A DNA stretch of 64,000 bases from Typhlomys cinereus (taxonomy: Eukaryota; Chordata; Mammalia; Rodentia; Platacanthomyidae), in the NCBI GenBank assembly GCA_023101885.1, contig JALPQD010000233.1, forward strand, positions 1,401,501-1,465,500. Reading direction: 5' to 3'. Positions 23,277 through 35,990 of this stretch are shown here, piece after piece. The notes under the pieces are model-generated. The model did not search any database and had not been told where the DNA came from. It saw nothing but the letters and a program-made list of their open reading frames with translations. Every line of letters begins with the position of its first letter. Positions within the stretch are counted from its first letter, which is position 1. The position numbers were made by a program, and so were the translations under genes.

Positions 23277-23984
23277 CAGATTTTAGCATTTAATGAAGAA
23301 AAAGTATCTTCCTACACCCCTCATTAGGTCCTCTTCCTTAAATTCATCCTCAGTCATGTTTCTGTTTTCATGCACTTAATTTAAAACAGTTGTAATATCC
23401 CCTGTAATCTACATTATACTCATGCTTTCACTACTATTATTATGATTACAAACTACTATGAAAAGAAATCATGCAACAGGACTTCCAGGCAGTAGTCAAT
23501 AACAATACCACAGCTCTGAAAAGTTACTGTGTTTAGGAATTGCTTCAATCCTGATGTTTACCTTGTGGCCTGAATTCATATCACCTGTTGGGCTTGGTAA
23601 CACTTATGGAAGTCAGAACATCTTTTAATTCGCATAATAAAAGTCAACACATATAATATAGTATGTACTGTGTAATATTAAATCATTCCATATAAATGAC
23701 ATTTTTACTTGTCGATTGCCTATCCCATTTCTTTCTAACAATATGTTTCAATTTTGTGAATTACTGTATTACGTATGTATTACGCATGTAAGGCTGTGTT
23801 CCTGATAATAATATAATAATACATAAAATACCCATGAAAGGACACATAACATCAAAACTGATCTCTAAAATTTTGACTCTTCAGTAATGATTGATCTTAA
23901 TTATATCTTTAGTATTATAACTTCTGAAAGGTATAAAGACTCAAATATGAGAGAGAATTTACAGCAAAATATACTTTTTGCCTT
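23277..23984. other. Unassigned AT-rich sequence
   Basis: Nothing recognisable. Confidence 0.45.
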
Positions 23985-24008
23985 GTTTTTTGAAGCAGGG
24001 TCTTGTTA

Positions 24009-24076
<68 letters not shown>

Positions 24077-24180
24077 AGAGAGATTGTATCTGTGGCTTAG
24101 ACTTTGCAGTGATACTCCTGTCTCAGTCTCCTTGGGGTTGGGATTACAAGAAGGCACCACAACTCCTGCTATGAAATGTG
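23985..24180 (-). repeat. B1-like SINE split by a (GT)n(GA)n microsatellite
   Basis: TTTTTTGAAGCAGGGTCTTG (antisense B1 3' end) is interrupted by (GT)n (24008-24030) and (GA)n (24031-24082). It then resumes with CTCCTGTCTCAGTCTCCTTG and GGGATTACAAGAAGGCACCA. Confidence 0.7.
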
Positions 24181-24189
24181 CTATTAGAG

Positions 24190-24800
24190 GTCCTTGATTT
24201 TTTTAAATGTACCTTTCTTCTTCAAGCACTTCATAACATAATAAAATAAGCTTATGTCATTTTCACCACTTACTAGCCGATTCTGTCTCCTCTCCTTTTA
24301 CAACATAAACCATATTCTTCTCAACCAGTATCCCTCTTACTTTCATGTCATTTTGTGTTTCATCTGGTTTGCCCATACTGACATGTGCCTGAGCTAGATA
24401 ATGTGCTAGAGCATGGATAATATTCAATCCAGTATTAACCTTCAAAGAGCTCTTGGGGAGAGATGGTGACTCTTGAAAGTTTTCCCTTTCCATGGCGAAA
24501 TTATAGGCCAAGTTCTGTGCAGTTCTTGTGGAAGTGGACACAGCTGTAGTTAGTTTATGGGTATAGTACCCCTGATTGGTCCATAAGATACTGTCTAGCA
24601 GCAATATTTCCCACTCAGCCTCTCAGATTCCTATTACTCTTTCTTCTGTGAAGATTCTTGAGATTTGGGGTGGAGATAATTCAGATGTGTAGTTTAGGGA
24701 CTAGCATTCCACAATCACTTAATCTCTGCACTTTGAAAGTCACTGGATTCTGAAAGCACTATTCTTATTACTGCTATCTATATTCACTTCTTGCTGTGAA
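24190..24800 (-). repeat. Old L1 (Lx-like) 3' end
   Basis: Text such as CTTACTTTCATGTCATTTTG, GGGTATAGTACCCCTGATTG and GTCCATAAGATACTGTCTAG resembles the antisense of old murid-type L1 (Lx) 3' sequence. A related copy is at 29590-30258. The 113-residue minus-strand ORF at 24263-24604 falls entirely in it and is not supported as a gene. Confidence 0.55.
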
Positions 24801-25149
24801 CTTCACCTGACACCTGCTGGTAGAGTCATAGTAGCTTCCCAAATATAGGTAAATGTAAGGTATTTTCAGCTTGCTTAAGTTATATAAGCTTCATAGCACT
24901 TAAAAGTTTTCGTTTGTATCTTTATGTTGTTAACAGTTTTACACTGAACAGGTGTTCTATGTAACTGCAATTTTTTCTGGGTGTTTTCAACCTCCTAACT
25001 GTTTAGGTGGTTTTCATTAGAATAGAATTCTTTTGTCGCTGTCAGTCAGTCATGTTTGTTCTCTCTCACCTCGGTCCTACCATCTCTAATTCTCATCTCC
25101 CTCTCTCCTCCTACCACCTAGTTCTCTTATCTTTACTTCTGCCCCCTAT

Positions 25150-25230
25150 CCAATGCTGACAAATGAACCCAAAACCTTTGTGTGGGCTAGGCAAACTTTC
25201 TACCACTGAATTATTTCCACAACCCAGATT
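25150..25230 (-). repeat. ID-like SINE fragment
   Basis: Antisense ID pattern: GAACCCAAAACCTTTGTG, GCTAGGCAAACTTTCTACCA, CTGAATTATTTCC. Confidence 0.55.
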
Positions 25231-25654
25231 TTGCCCTATATAAAAAGATAGAATTCAAGAAGAATCCTGTACTTATTCATATAATTTAATTTATAAAAGG
25301 ATGTTTTTCTCCTATATAGCTCAAAACCTTATAGCTGCCATCGTGAAAGGAACCTTACAACTTTGGTGTTTTAATTCATTGAAGTCAACAAGACCAGCAT
25401 TGCTATGACCAGAAAGTTGGAAAAAGACATAGAAATATGGCCATGTTTCCAAATTATAATGCAATCTATTGTGTCTCATATAAATGATGTTTTTATAAAA
25501 AAAGATTTTGTTGTGTGTCATGTGTTCAATACAAACTTTCGTGACTGTTTTAGAGGAAATCAAAAGCAACAGTGTCTGCCAGATTTAGCAACTTTATCTT
25601 ATCAATTTGTCTTTTGATGGTCTATAAAGCTAACCAAAGGTCCTTTGAAATAAC

Positions 25655-25765
25655 TCTGTGTGTGTGTGTGCATGCGTGTGTGTGTGTGTGTGTGTGTGTA
25701 TTTCTGGGGATCAAACCCCAGGTTAGGTATACTATACTAGGCCAGCACATTCCCAATGAGCAATA
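25655..25765 (-). repeat. (GT)n microsatellite with ID-like fragment
   Basis: GT repeats at about 25658-25699 are followed by GGGGATCAAACCCCAGG, an ID-type box B region in antisense. Confidence 0.5.
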
Positions 25766-26870
25766 AACATGGTCATAAAGGAGCTTATTTTTTTCTTTCA
25801 TTAAAGAGGATCACATAAGTTCTTTCATGTAAGTATTTCATTCCTCTGAGCATATACTCATTAGTTTCTTGCTATTCCCCTAAGATTCCTACTGTTTCCT
25901 GAACAGTTCTGCTTGTATTTTCATGTAATCTCCACATACATGAGATTCTGTAACTACATGAAATGTAGAATCCACAACTGTAAGAAAGTGATATTTGTCT
26001 TTCTAAGACTGGAGACTGATATGTTTACTTTCCACTTGCATCTATTTCCCTGTAAATGGTATAATTTCACTCTTTTTCTGCCTGGAAACATTCTATTGTA
26101 TGCGTATGTTTAAAATCCATATACAGTCGAACTCTTTGGAAAACAAAATGAATCCTTAAATTTCTATCCTAGAATCTCTTCTCTGCCCACCACACATACA
26201 CACCCACCCACTCTACCCCCACATAGGCACAAACATGTTTACTACAGAAGTTACAAACATTCCAACAGTATTGCAGAAATCATATTCCTCTAAAAGAATA
26301 ATAATCTTAGTTATGACTTTTTTGAAGCATATTACTTAAAATCCATACCTAAAACAGACACATCTGTTAAGGTTTTAATAAATGATAGAAAAAGTAAAGA
26401 AAATCCATTGTCAGCATTAGTACCCTATAAGGTCAATAAACTATACTCAGAAGTAAAAGCATCAATCAGTTCCAGAAAGGATTATCAAAATTGACTCAAT
26501 AAGAAGTTTTAAATATGAATACAATCAAATTATGCCTCGTTCAATAAGTAACTTTAAAATTATCATGAAGGAAAACCTAAAATTTTGTGGCTTCATTTAT
26601 GATTTCTATTCCAGTTAGCAAGTAATAGTATGTAGAACACACAAAAGTTAAAAAGTCACGAAAGTTATTACAACTAATTAAATGTGTTCAATAGGGTATA
26701 GGATTCAATATTAATACAAAAAACTGCTTGTTTTTCTATTATTTAATGAATATTCTCAAAATGAAGTGAAAACAAGATGATTAACCAACAAATTTAAAAG
26801 AATGAAATGCAACTTTAGCAAAGGAAGTATAAGACTTGACTACTGAAAAATCGGAAAAAACTTCAATAAA
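25766..26870. other. Unassigned AT-rich sequence
   Basis: No gene is seen. A C/A-rich patch lies at 26185-26225. Confidence 0.5.
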
Positions 26871-26937
26871 GAACAATAAAGTAAATAGAAATACATATAA
26901 TGTTAACTGGTTAGAATATTTAATAACTTTCCACAAT
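26871..26937 (+). repeat. Left copy of a 67-bp duplication flanking an L1 tail
   Basis: It matches 27498-27564 at about 62 of 67 positions with no gaps. See findings. Confidence 0.85.
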
Positions 26938-27497
26938 CTCTCCCCATCCTGAAGATCAGGGAAATTTGCGGAAGAGGGGGTGGTAAGAATATAAGAGCCT
27001 AAAGATGGGGAGGAGCAACGATATGCAGATACTACATACAAGTTAGGGCCGAAGCAATCTAGTAGGACTTTGCATGACCTGCGCGATGACCAACACATTA
27101 TTGACCCCTCAAAGTCTAGCATGGACTAAAGGCACTAGGATCCTTAGAAGCTAAGGATTAACAGTCACAATAGTCTTCCTATACTTAAGGGAAACACAAG
27201 AATGAGTTTTAGGAAATGCCACTGAGTCCTTACACCTCATCAGAGAGGAAGACCCAGAGGAAAGTTTGACATACACATTAAAGGATGCTCCAGGATGGGG
27301 GGGTGAGGCACTGGGAGATAGGAAGGGAGGGGGAGAAAGAAAAGGGAAAAGGGGGGAAGGAGCAAGAGGTCCAGGAAGGGGTGGAGGGAGGGAGAGGACC
27401 AGGGTACCTATTAAGTTTATATGAGCAGAAATAAAAAAAAATTGTTTACCAGTATAATAATATTTATAATAAATGTAAAGAATTTAAAATATAAAAA
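26938..27497 (+). mobile_element. 5'-truncated L1 3' UTR insertion
   Basis: It begins abruptly at CTCTCCCCATCCTGAAGATC. The polypurine tract (27290-27410) and the GTACCTATTAAGTTTATATG terminus follow, then an A-rich tail. It is the same younger L1 family as 556-1249, in the opposite orientation, and ORF2 is absent. The minus-strand ORF at 26781-27122 straddles its 5' edge and is not a gene. Confidence 0.9.
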
Positions 27498-27564
27498 GAA
27501 TAGTAAAGTAAGTAGAAATACATATGATGTTAACTGGTTAGAATATTTAATAACTTACCACAAT
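27498..27564 (+). repeat. Right copy of the 67-bp duplication
   Basis: Pairs with 26871-26937. Confidence 0.85.
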
Positions 27565-28419
27565 ATTCACAATTATGCTTGATTTTGAGAAGCTTGCCAA
27601 AATGGGCAAGAAAAAAGAAAAGAATGAAAATTTACTGTAAATTTTGCTTACATATTTAATATTACCATAAAAGTGAGTACACAGATCAATGGAATAACTT
27701 GAATTCATTAAAACTTAGATTGATTGCTTTTCATGAGGGCACCAATGTAATTCAATATAGAAATAGTAGTCTCCTCAATAAATCATGCTAAGAAAGCTGG
27801 ATAATGTCATGGGAAAGAATGAAGTTGTATCTCTGCATGAAATCATATGCAAAGGTAAGTATATCATGATCAAATGATGAAAACATAATAGCTAAATTTA
27901 CAAAGAAATTATTACTTTGCATCCTTATGACAAAGAAGTAGGCAGCTGATCCTTGGATGTTACAATGAGAAGACCCCAAATAAAATAAAACTAATGATAT
28001 CAAAAGAGTGATACCACTAGAAAGTGCTTTGTAGGATGGAATACTTTTTATACAGATTTCCTAGTTGCATGCTTCTCAGATATTTAAAGGAGCATCCTGT
28101 AGCAAAGGAAAGCATTAGTTATGGGATTTTACATTTGATATCCCTGTTTTTAAATTTGATTTTGTGTTTTAATGCACTGCAGGCAATTACCTACTTTTTA
28201 TATTCTGAAAAATAAAGAATATTCTACTGAAATATTAGAGAACATACCTTTTTCACCAGCTCACATAACACTCTTCAATATAGACAGATTATTAGATTAC
28301 AAAACAAGTCTCAATTAATAAAGGAAAATTTAAATAACATATTGTATTCTGTCAGGACACAGTTGAATAAAGCAAGATGTCAATCACCAAAGACATTATA
28401 AACATACGTGTGCATACAA
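27565..28419. other. Unassigned AT-rich sequence
   Basis: Nothing recognisable. Confidence 0.45.
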
Positions 28420-28456
28420 ACACACACACACACACACATACACACACACACACACA
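28420..28456. repeat. (CA)n microsatellite
   Basis: Simple CA repeat with one TA interruption. No SINE body is visible beside it. Confidence 0.9.
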
Positions 28457-29160
28457 AATGGAGATTAGCAGCACACTCTTGAAGAACTGGTGGTTTACCG
28501 AAAAAATTAAGAAGTAAATAAAATAAATTACTAGAACTTAATGAAAATGTAAGCACAATGTACCAAAACCTTTGGGATAAATGAAGGTAGGTCTAAGATT
28601 AAAGTTTATTGCATGAAATGTCTACATCAAAAAATTCTAAAGAACATTTCCACATCTTTACCAAAGTGTGGGGTTAGCTCTAATGTGCTAGAATTGAATC
28701 ACTGTTGTGATTATAAAATTCTCTCATTCTCTTGAATTATGAAATGTTTTTAAAGTGGGAGGGAGAGGGGTGGAGTTACTAGTAGCAAATAGTGTCGAGA
28801 ATTGTGAACAATGGGAGTGTCACATATGAATGATGGTATTTTAGCAGCTATAATCCCTTGATGAGGAGGAGAACTTGTTTAAAGTCACTAAACAGGAAGG
28901 TCCCAGTCATCTAAAGGCTTGGATTATTATAGGCTATTTTCAGAATACATGCATACAAATTTCCTCTTTCATCATTCTAGAAAACAATAAAACCCTGGGC
29001 ATGATCAGGAAAGAAAGCAGAAAATATAATCTTACCCTTTGTATTATATACAGTATTTCTCCCTTTAAAATAAAAAAAAAAAACACATTTCTGGCTAGTG
29101 ATTCTTAAGGAAAACAATTTCTTAAAACTGGAATTACTATGCCAAAAGTTGTGACCATTT
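28457..29160. other. Unassigned AT-rich sequence
   Basis: Nothing recognisable. Confidence 0.45.
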
Positions 29161-29163
29161 TAA

Positions 29164-29227
29164 CATCTTCTCTCTAGATCTCTCTCTCTCTCTCTCTGTC
29201 TCTCTCTCACACACACACACAAGTAGG
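29164..29227. repeat. (TC)n(AC)n microsatellite module, copy 1
   Basis: TCTAGATC, (TC)n, TGTCTCTCTC, (AC)n and CAAGTAGGC follow in order. The same module recurs at 29994-30059. Confidence 0.85.
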
Positions 29228-29589
29228 CAGGTTAGTTTACATTGTCACCAGTACTATTTGAAAGACATGTATGTTATATACAGTATAAGTTATAATTTAC
29301 AAAGTAGTGAAGTTTCAAGGATTAAAGGTGTAATTTGAACTTAATATACTAAAATTATTACCAATTTTGGACATTTTCCAAATGGTTATTTTTCTTTACA
29401 TTTCTCTGTATAAATTGTTGCTCATTGTGATTGTTTATTATGGTATGTCTGTGCTAATTCCAAATAAACTGATATTTCTTATTTATATGCAAATCTTGGA
29501 TTTTATAGTGATTTGTGGAATTATGAAAATAGTTTTTATTTATCTTTCATAACAGACCACAGGTTGCCTTTTCTTTTTTTAGAAGTTTA

Positions 29590-29997
29590 ACATAATCACA
29601 TATTTTTATTTTTCCCATTCTATTTTTAAATTTTTCCATATGTGAATACAGTGAATTTGAAATATTTTCAGTTTTTCACCCCTTAATCTCAAATCCCATT
29701 CCCTCTCCTTTTCCATTTACAATCCTTTAGGTCCCTTGATAGACTCCCTCCTATTTTCATATCTTTTCACTTGTGAGGCCCATTGTGTTTCATCTAGTTT
29801 GTCTCTGATGACACTTTCCATGATTCATGCTCTAGCAAGTAGATATATCATTGAGGAAAGCATTTTCCTTTTTCTTACCCATCAGCTTCAGTCTTTATCA
29901 GTCTCTCAGAGAAGTATCTTGAGATCTTTCTGCTTTCATGGTGAGATACTGAAACAGATCCCATGCAATTCTTGCATATGTGTGTATATAGATCTCT

Positions 29998-30040
<43 letters not shown>

Positions 30041-30258
30041 ACACACACACACAAGTAGGCCATATATATCAGCCATGAAATCTTGTATATTAAAGCTCTG
30101 TCATGTCCAGGAGAGAATGTCTGACCTACCACTGTCTAACTTTAGACTATTGCAGTCTTACTATGTCCTCTCTTCTGTGATGTTCCCTGAGCCTTGGGGT
30201 GAGGATGGGTGAGGTATATACGTCCTGTTTCTTGTTCTAGTGTACAATTATAGTAATG
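29590..30258 (-). repeat. Old L1 (Lx-like) 3' end with embedded microsatellite
   Basis: Antisense text such as TTTAGGTCCCTTGATAGACT, GTGATGTTCCCTGAGCCTTG and GGGGTGAGGATGGGTGAGGT is typical of old murid-type L1 3' UTR. The (TC)n(AC)n module lies at 29994-30059. Confidence 0.65.
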
Positions 30259-30261
30259 AGG

Positions 30262-31460
30262 AACCTCAATGTTCAACCTGAAGCTCTGAAGTTGTTAGAT
30301 GAAAGAGTAGGAGTAAATTTGATCTGGTAGGCTTAGGTAAAGATTTTCTCAAGACAGAACCCAAAATTCCCAGGAGCTGAGACCAATAGTCAACAAGTGG
30401 TCTTTCATGAAATAAAAAACTTTGTATTCTGTGCAAGAAATTATTAATTGTGCAAAAAGACAACCCCAGAGAATGGGAAACAAATCTTTGTTAGCTGTGA
30501 ATCTGACAAAGGTCTAATCTCCAGAGTATACAAAGAATTAAAAAAAAATTAAACACGAAGAAAGCAAACAGCTCAATTAAAACTTTAGAACTAAGCAAGG
30601 ACTTTCTTACAGAAAGAAATACAAATGTCAAACATATATCTTAAAAATGTTCAACTTCCCTGTCATCAGAGAAATGAAAGTTAAACCTACCTTGTGATGC
30701 CATCTTACCCCATTCAGAATGGCTAAGATCAAGAACACAACAAGGAATGCTGGAGATAATGAAACATTCATTGCTGATGGGAATGTAAATTAGTTCAGTC
30801 ACTTTGGAGATACACATGGAGGTTCCTCAGATAGTTAAAAGTGGAATTATCATATGACTGAACTAAAGCACATCTGGGAATATTTCAAAAAGACTCTACA
30901 TCTTTCTTACAAAGACACTTGTTAATCCATGCTCTTTTCAGTTCTATTCACAGTAGCAAGAAAATGTTATCAGCCAATGTGCCCATTAACAGAGGAAAGG
31001 GTAATGAAAATGTGGTGCTTATACACAATGGAGTATTATGCAACCATGAGGAAGGTTGAGATTGTGGAATTTTCTGGTAAATGAATGGCAATGGAAAATA
31101 TAATATCTGATGTATCAGACACGGAAAGAAATGCCACATGTTCTTTTCTCTCATATGTGAATAATAACACTGATCTCCTGACTGAAGTAGTTTGGAATTC
31201 CTGTAAGCCTCATAATATTCGAAAAAGACTAAATAGGGGGTAGGGAGGGAAGATTACCATGAAGATTTCGGAGGAGGAGATATAGGATACCATATGTGGC
31301 ACGGTGAATAATGGGAGAAAATATTTGGGGGGGAGATGAAGGGATGAGATGTAAAAGGGCCTGAGGGACTAACAGAAAAGTCCTACGAATATGGGATACA
31401 ACCAAATAGGAACCTCCTATGTTATTAATGTATCAAAAAACATTTCCGTTTTTTAAAAAA
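30262..31460 (+). repeat. L1 ORF2 3' end and 3' UTR, old
   Basis: Plus-strand text such as GATGGGAATGTAAATTAGTT, AATGGAGTATTATGCAACCA and a G-rich 3' UTR (31225-31370) matches the C-terminal ORF2 region and tail of L1. No frame is open across it, so it is long dead. It lies back to back with the minus-strand fragment at 29590-30258. Confidence 0.85.
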
Positions 31461-31719
31461 TTTAAAACAATGGAAAGTCCCTGTACAGTGACACAAAGAG
31501 AAAATAAGATAGGACCAAACAAAACCAGAAGCAATCAAACAATGATAGAAATAACAGGCATTTTAAACACCAAGATCTAAACACTTGATCCAAAGGCCCT
31601 GAATTCTGGTGCTCTTCCTCTGATGTTATTAGCTGCAATCACTTTTAATTAACATCTGGAAGTGGATCTTTTGGACACTCAAAGAAAGAACCTTTATTAT
31701 TAGGTTAAGAAGCCAGAAT

Positions 31720-31912
31720 CAGGGCTGGGAGATGGCTCAGGGGTTAAAGCCTTTGCCTCACTTGCAGACCTGATTTCAAAATGCAGGGTGGATATGGTGG
31801 CAGCCAGTATTCTGGCCCTCCATGATGAAGCCTGGGCAATGGGGAGATGAACTAATCCAGAATGGTTCCTAAGCCAGGGCCCTGAAATATAAGAATAAAG
31901 TGATTACAGATA
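31720..31912 (+). repeat. B2-superfamily SINE, old, truncated tail
   Basis: The head is GGGCTGGGAGATGGCTCAGG, followed by GGTTAAAGCC and a diverged body without a CA stretch. Confidence 0.75.
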
Positions 31913-32059
31913 CAAAAAGAGGCTGGAAATAAATACGATTAGGAAGAAGACTAGAATTAGTGAATATTATTGGGGTTAGATCTTGACTGTGTTATGTACA
32001 AGGTATGTTATAAAGCTGAATATCCGTCCCTGCACTCCTGAGTTGTTAACAAGTTAGCA

Positions 32060-32272
32060 AATTATTTTGTTTGTTTGTTTGTTTTTATTTGCTTGATTGG
32101 TTATTTGTTTTGTTAGTTGGTTAGTTTTGTGAAACAAGGTTTCACACTGTAGCTCTGGCTAGTCTAGAACCTCCAATACAGACTAGGATAGTCTCAAACT
32201 TATAGCAATCCTTCTTCCTCTACCCACTGAGTACTGAGGTTAAGTGTGTTCCACCATATCTGGACTAAAATA
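32060..32272 (-). repeat. B1-like SINE
   Basis: (GTTT)n-type tail complement, then AAACAAGGTTTCACACTGTA, TCTGGCTAGTCTAGAACCTC and TGAGTACTGAGGTTAAGTGT in antisense B1 order. Confidence 0.8.
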
Positions 32273-32279
32273 TTTTGCT

Positions 32280-34434
32280 AATAAGTACACACAGGGCATT
32301 TTGCTCTGCTGAGAGGAAGTCTGAAACTAATTGGTTGTAAAGTATGCTACTGGCTAGTGATTCAAGAGAGGGAGGAGAGATCGTATAACTTCAACACTGG
32401 AGGAAACCATGGTAAGTGCTTTTAGTAAGGTCTCCATAAGATGACTTCATGATAGTTGAACAGAAGTTGAACATGATAGTCTGCCAGAAGCATAGTAAGA
32501 TCAACTCCAGCCAAAACTGATTCAATCCTTCATTTATTGTGGCATAATCATATTGTAAAGATAAACTCTTGGTGGAGTCATGTATCTCAAGGATGGGCTC
32601 CTCAGTGATCATAATAATCTTGTGCACTGGCATTCTGAAATCATATTAAAAAAAAGTTGAACCTGCTACACAGAGTTTTGTGCACAAATGTTAAGAACAC
32701 TAATGTTTCCCCAGAAGTCCCAGTGGAATTATCTATTTATCACTGAAAAGAAATAAGCTCAGTCTTGATATAAGGGAGTTGAGAAGCCTCCCTCAATTTA
32801 AGGGAACTTTATATGTGGCTTGAACTAGTTACATGAGAATATGTGAGGATGTGTAAAAGTGTTTGGTAACACCTTTTACCCACAAAAAAGGTCATTTGGA
32901 GAGGAAGATTCAATGGGTACCATTGATAAGGCAATTCCTAACTATCACACAATTGCCAATTGTTGCAAAATGGAATGCATTGGAAGGAAAGATTAGAATA
33001 TGCTCTCAAGGTCCATGGGTCATTAAAGAGTAAGGGATAGGCCTGATGGAGCAATTTTTTCCAAATCTCAATGTTGCTTCTCAAAGAAACAGCTGAGGCT
33101 TGAAATCAGTAATGTCTCAAGAAGTGGTAGAAGCCACACAGTGACCAATTAGTGTGTGCCAGTTGCTCTGCAGTACTGTAGGGGTCTCCTGGGGCCTGAT
33201 ACTGAATGAGCTAAGGGACATAATTCAAAAACTGTGGTTAAAAAAAGAGAGGCAGTATAGACTGATTCTGAGAATAAGCATGATAGATCAGGTAGTGATG
33301 GAGGTTTCTCATCCAATAGTGACAGAGGAGATATTAGGCAGAGAATTGCATTCCTACTTATGCACAACCAGAAAAAGAATATGTTGAAAGTGTTATTATG
33401 ACAATAAAGGAAGGATTTTCCCCAGGAGAGTATGAGTAAGTATAGTTGCATTGGGGCATTAGGGACCTTTTAGAGGGATAAGTCTGAAGTAGAGGCTTTG
33501 GATCTTGGTCCCACAGATCCACTTACTTGAGGGGTGACTTTTGGAATCTCTTCCGAGAAGATCTCAAAAGGACTCAGTTTAGTTCCAGGTCAAAATAGGA
33601 TACTCTAGTGTTTTGCTTAAATCACTTTAGGAAAATAAGTTTTTATTTTTGATAAGTATATTAGTAAATTGCTGGGAGTTTGACAGCCATTTGCAGACCT
33701 GATAAGACTTGTTAAAGTCCATTATAAATGGAATTAAAGATATAACTAGGGAAGTACAAGCTGATCTGGGAACCTGGATTTTTTTATAGCTGCTGTTCAG
33801 GATGTCAGAGATGGTAGGCTTTGTCAGTTTTCCTTTAATCACTGTCCACTACTGTGCTTATGAGAACATCCCGTATTTACTGACAAAGTACTGAGTCTCT
33901 TTTGAGATTCGGTTTGGATCTCTTTGCTTTAATCTCATTTTTTAAAATTCTTTGTATGTTCTTTCTGTGCTTAAGACCACAGAGGACATCTGTATACTCT
34001 TTTTCTTTTTCCTAGTATGCTTAGTCAGAACTTCACAGGGTTTCTTCATAGTGACTTAGGAGAAACCCCTTGGCTTTTTCAATTTTCTCCTCTTCCAGTC
34101 TTGCCTTCTGTTGGCAAGGGTCAGATATTGCTCTTGATAACATTCTTCTAAGGAATACTGGGTACACTTCCTTCTCTAATGATCTTCTTCTTCCCAACTC
34201 AACCCATGGTATTTCTGTGGCCTCTCTGATCAAGAGGATGCATGATTTATTAGAGTTGAAGAAATCTTTCAGAAGTGTCCCACCCATCGACTCCTGGGAC
34301 CGAGCTGATCTCTATAGTGGAGGGAGTGAGAGAGGGCAAAAATCCTCATTGACTTTGGCTCCAAGAGGATAGTGGGTTTTAAATTTAGAATTATATAACA
34401 TTTAGATAAATCTTAGAAATCTAGTACCTTTACA
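32280..34434. other. Unassigned 2-kb region, possibly an old retroelement interior
   Basis: This region is less AT-rich than its surroundings and has minus-strand ORFs of 80-100 residues at 32391-32633 and 33149-33451. It also has a pair of overlapping ORFs at 34033-34372. None carries a motif I recognise (no protease, reverse transcriptase, integrase or gag signature). I see no flanking long terminal repeats. Confidence 0.3.

Positions 34435-34523
<89 letters not shown>
34435..34523. repeat. (CT)n(CA)n compound microsatellite
   Basis: CT repeats from 34435 pass into CA repeats ending near 34523. Confidence 0.95.
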
Positions 34524-34525
<2 letters not shown>

Positions 34526-35185
34526 AGGTATAGTGGTAACTTAAAATAATTATTACTAGTAATTTTTTTAACCTTGATATTTTTGTTACAAATTTAAATG
34601 ATATTTCTTATGAGTATATAACTCTTGAATTCTTAACAGAATTATTTGTGGAACTGTGAAAGCTAGTTTGAAATTTTTACCAATCTGACATCACAGTTTT
34701 ACTGTTTGTAGTGCAGAACTGGAAAGGAGGGTGGGTATGTGTTAGTTCTACCCACAAATACAGATGATTATAGGCATTTTAACAAAAGTCTGGAATTTCC
34801 CGAACTGTCAAACTCATCATGACTGCTTTGAGAAATTCCCTTTTTGGAGGATTTTATCAATAATTTACTTGAGTTTTGAGAGAAGAAGCGTTCTCTTTTC
34901 CTACATTGACTTTTTTTAAAACATGGTTTAGATTGCGATAGCTTATACTGACTTTACCAGTTAAATATTTGATGTAGTACCTGACTTGTTAACTAGACTC
35001 TTGATAATTTGCTGCTAGAGTTTTAACAAGTCATTTACCTTCTTTGTTTTTTGGATCCATAGCTGGAGGGTTCCTCTCAGATGTCTCTCAGCTCCTCCCT
35101 AGATTTCTCATTTACTTAAACTACATGGTTCTTGCTTCCAAAAACACATTTGGAATATATAAAATAACTTTGTTCTGATTAACAG
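34524..35185. other. Unassigned sequence
   Basis: No recognisable feature. Confidence 0.45.
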
Positions 35186-35990
35186 TCACCTGAAAGAAAA
35201 AGGAAAGGAAATAGATCAATAGGGAAAACATCCAATGAAACAGGTAGGAGGAAAGTACACCAACCTGCTCTATGAATAGCTACTATTCTACTCATAAATT
35301 TTGAAGAGCACTTAGCACTCAACCTAGAAATATTCTACAAGAGAGATAGAGAATCTCAACATCCTGACAGGATAGAGCCTAGGCCAGTAGAAGAGCAGTG
35401 AAATGGACAATGGCCTGCCATAATGGAGATTACTGGTGACCAGGCAATGCTCATTCAGAATCAGGTCCACTTAATCTTTCCCCATCCTAAGGCTTGGGGA
35501 ACCTTGTGGAAGAGGAGGTGGTAAGATTATAAGAGCCTAAAGATGGGAAGATCCACTGTCAGACCAGACATTCCATTCAAGGCAAGGATGCTACACCCAG
35601 TAATTCACAGCCTGGAGACTTGTCCTTACCAGACCTGCATAATAACTGAAATACCAACATGCTCCATAGACTATGAAGAATTGAAGAGAGATAAGAACAC
35701 ACAGGGGAAACCTTAGGGACTAGAGCTGGATGAGTGAAGGAAAATGCCCCTATCAGTGGGTGGCCTAAGGCCTGTTGGTATGCAACAGACTCCTGAACCT
35801 CCGGGGAGTAGACAAGCCAGAGGGAACCCTAGGGTCCACAGAAGCAGTCAGAGAAGGAAGGAAGGGAGTGAAATGGACTCATGAGGAGAAGGGAAAGAGA
35901 TAGGAGGAAGATGGGAGATGGGGGATGGAGGGAGGCAGGGATTAGTACTCACTATACTTATAAAAGTAAAAAATAAAGACATAAAAAATA
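35186..35990 (+). repeat. Older L1 3' UTR, 5'-truncated
   Basis: It carries GGAACCTTGTGGAAGAGG, AAAGATGGGAAGATCCACTG, ACACAGGGGAAACCTTAGGG and a terminal polypurine run (35840-35940). It is the same older L1 family as the inverted copy at 45655-46990 and the copy at 57911-58545. Confidence 0.8.

Noticed and set aside
24263..24604. 113-residue minus-strand ORF
   Set aside because: It lies wholly inside an old L1 (Lx-like) 3' end related to 29590-30258 and has no protein motif.
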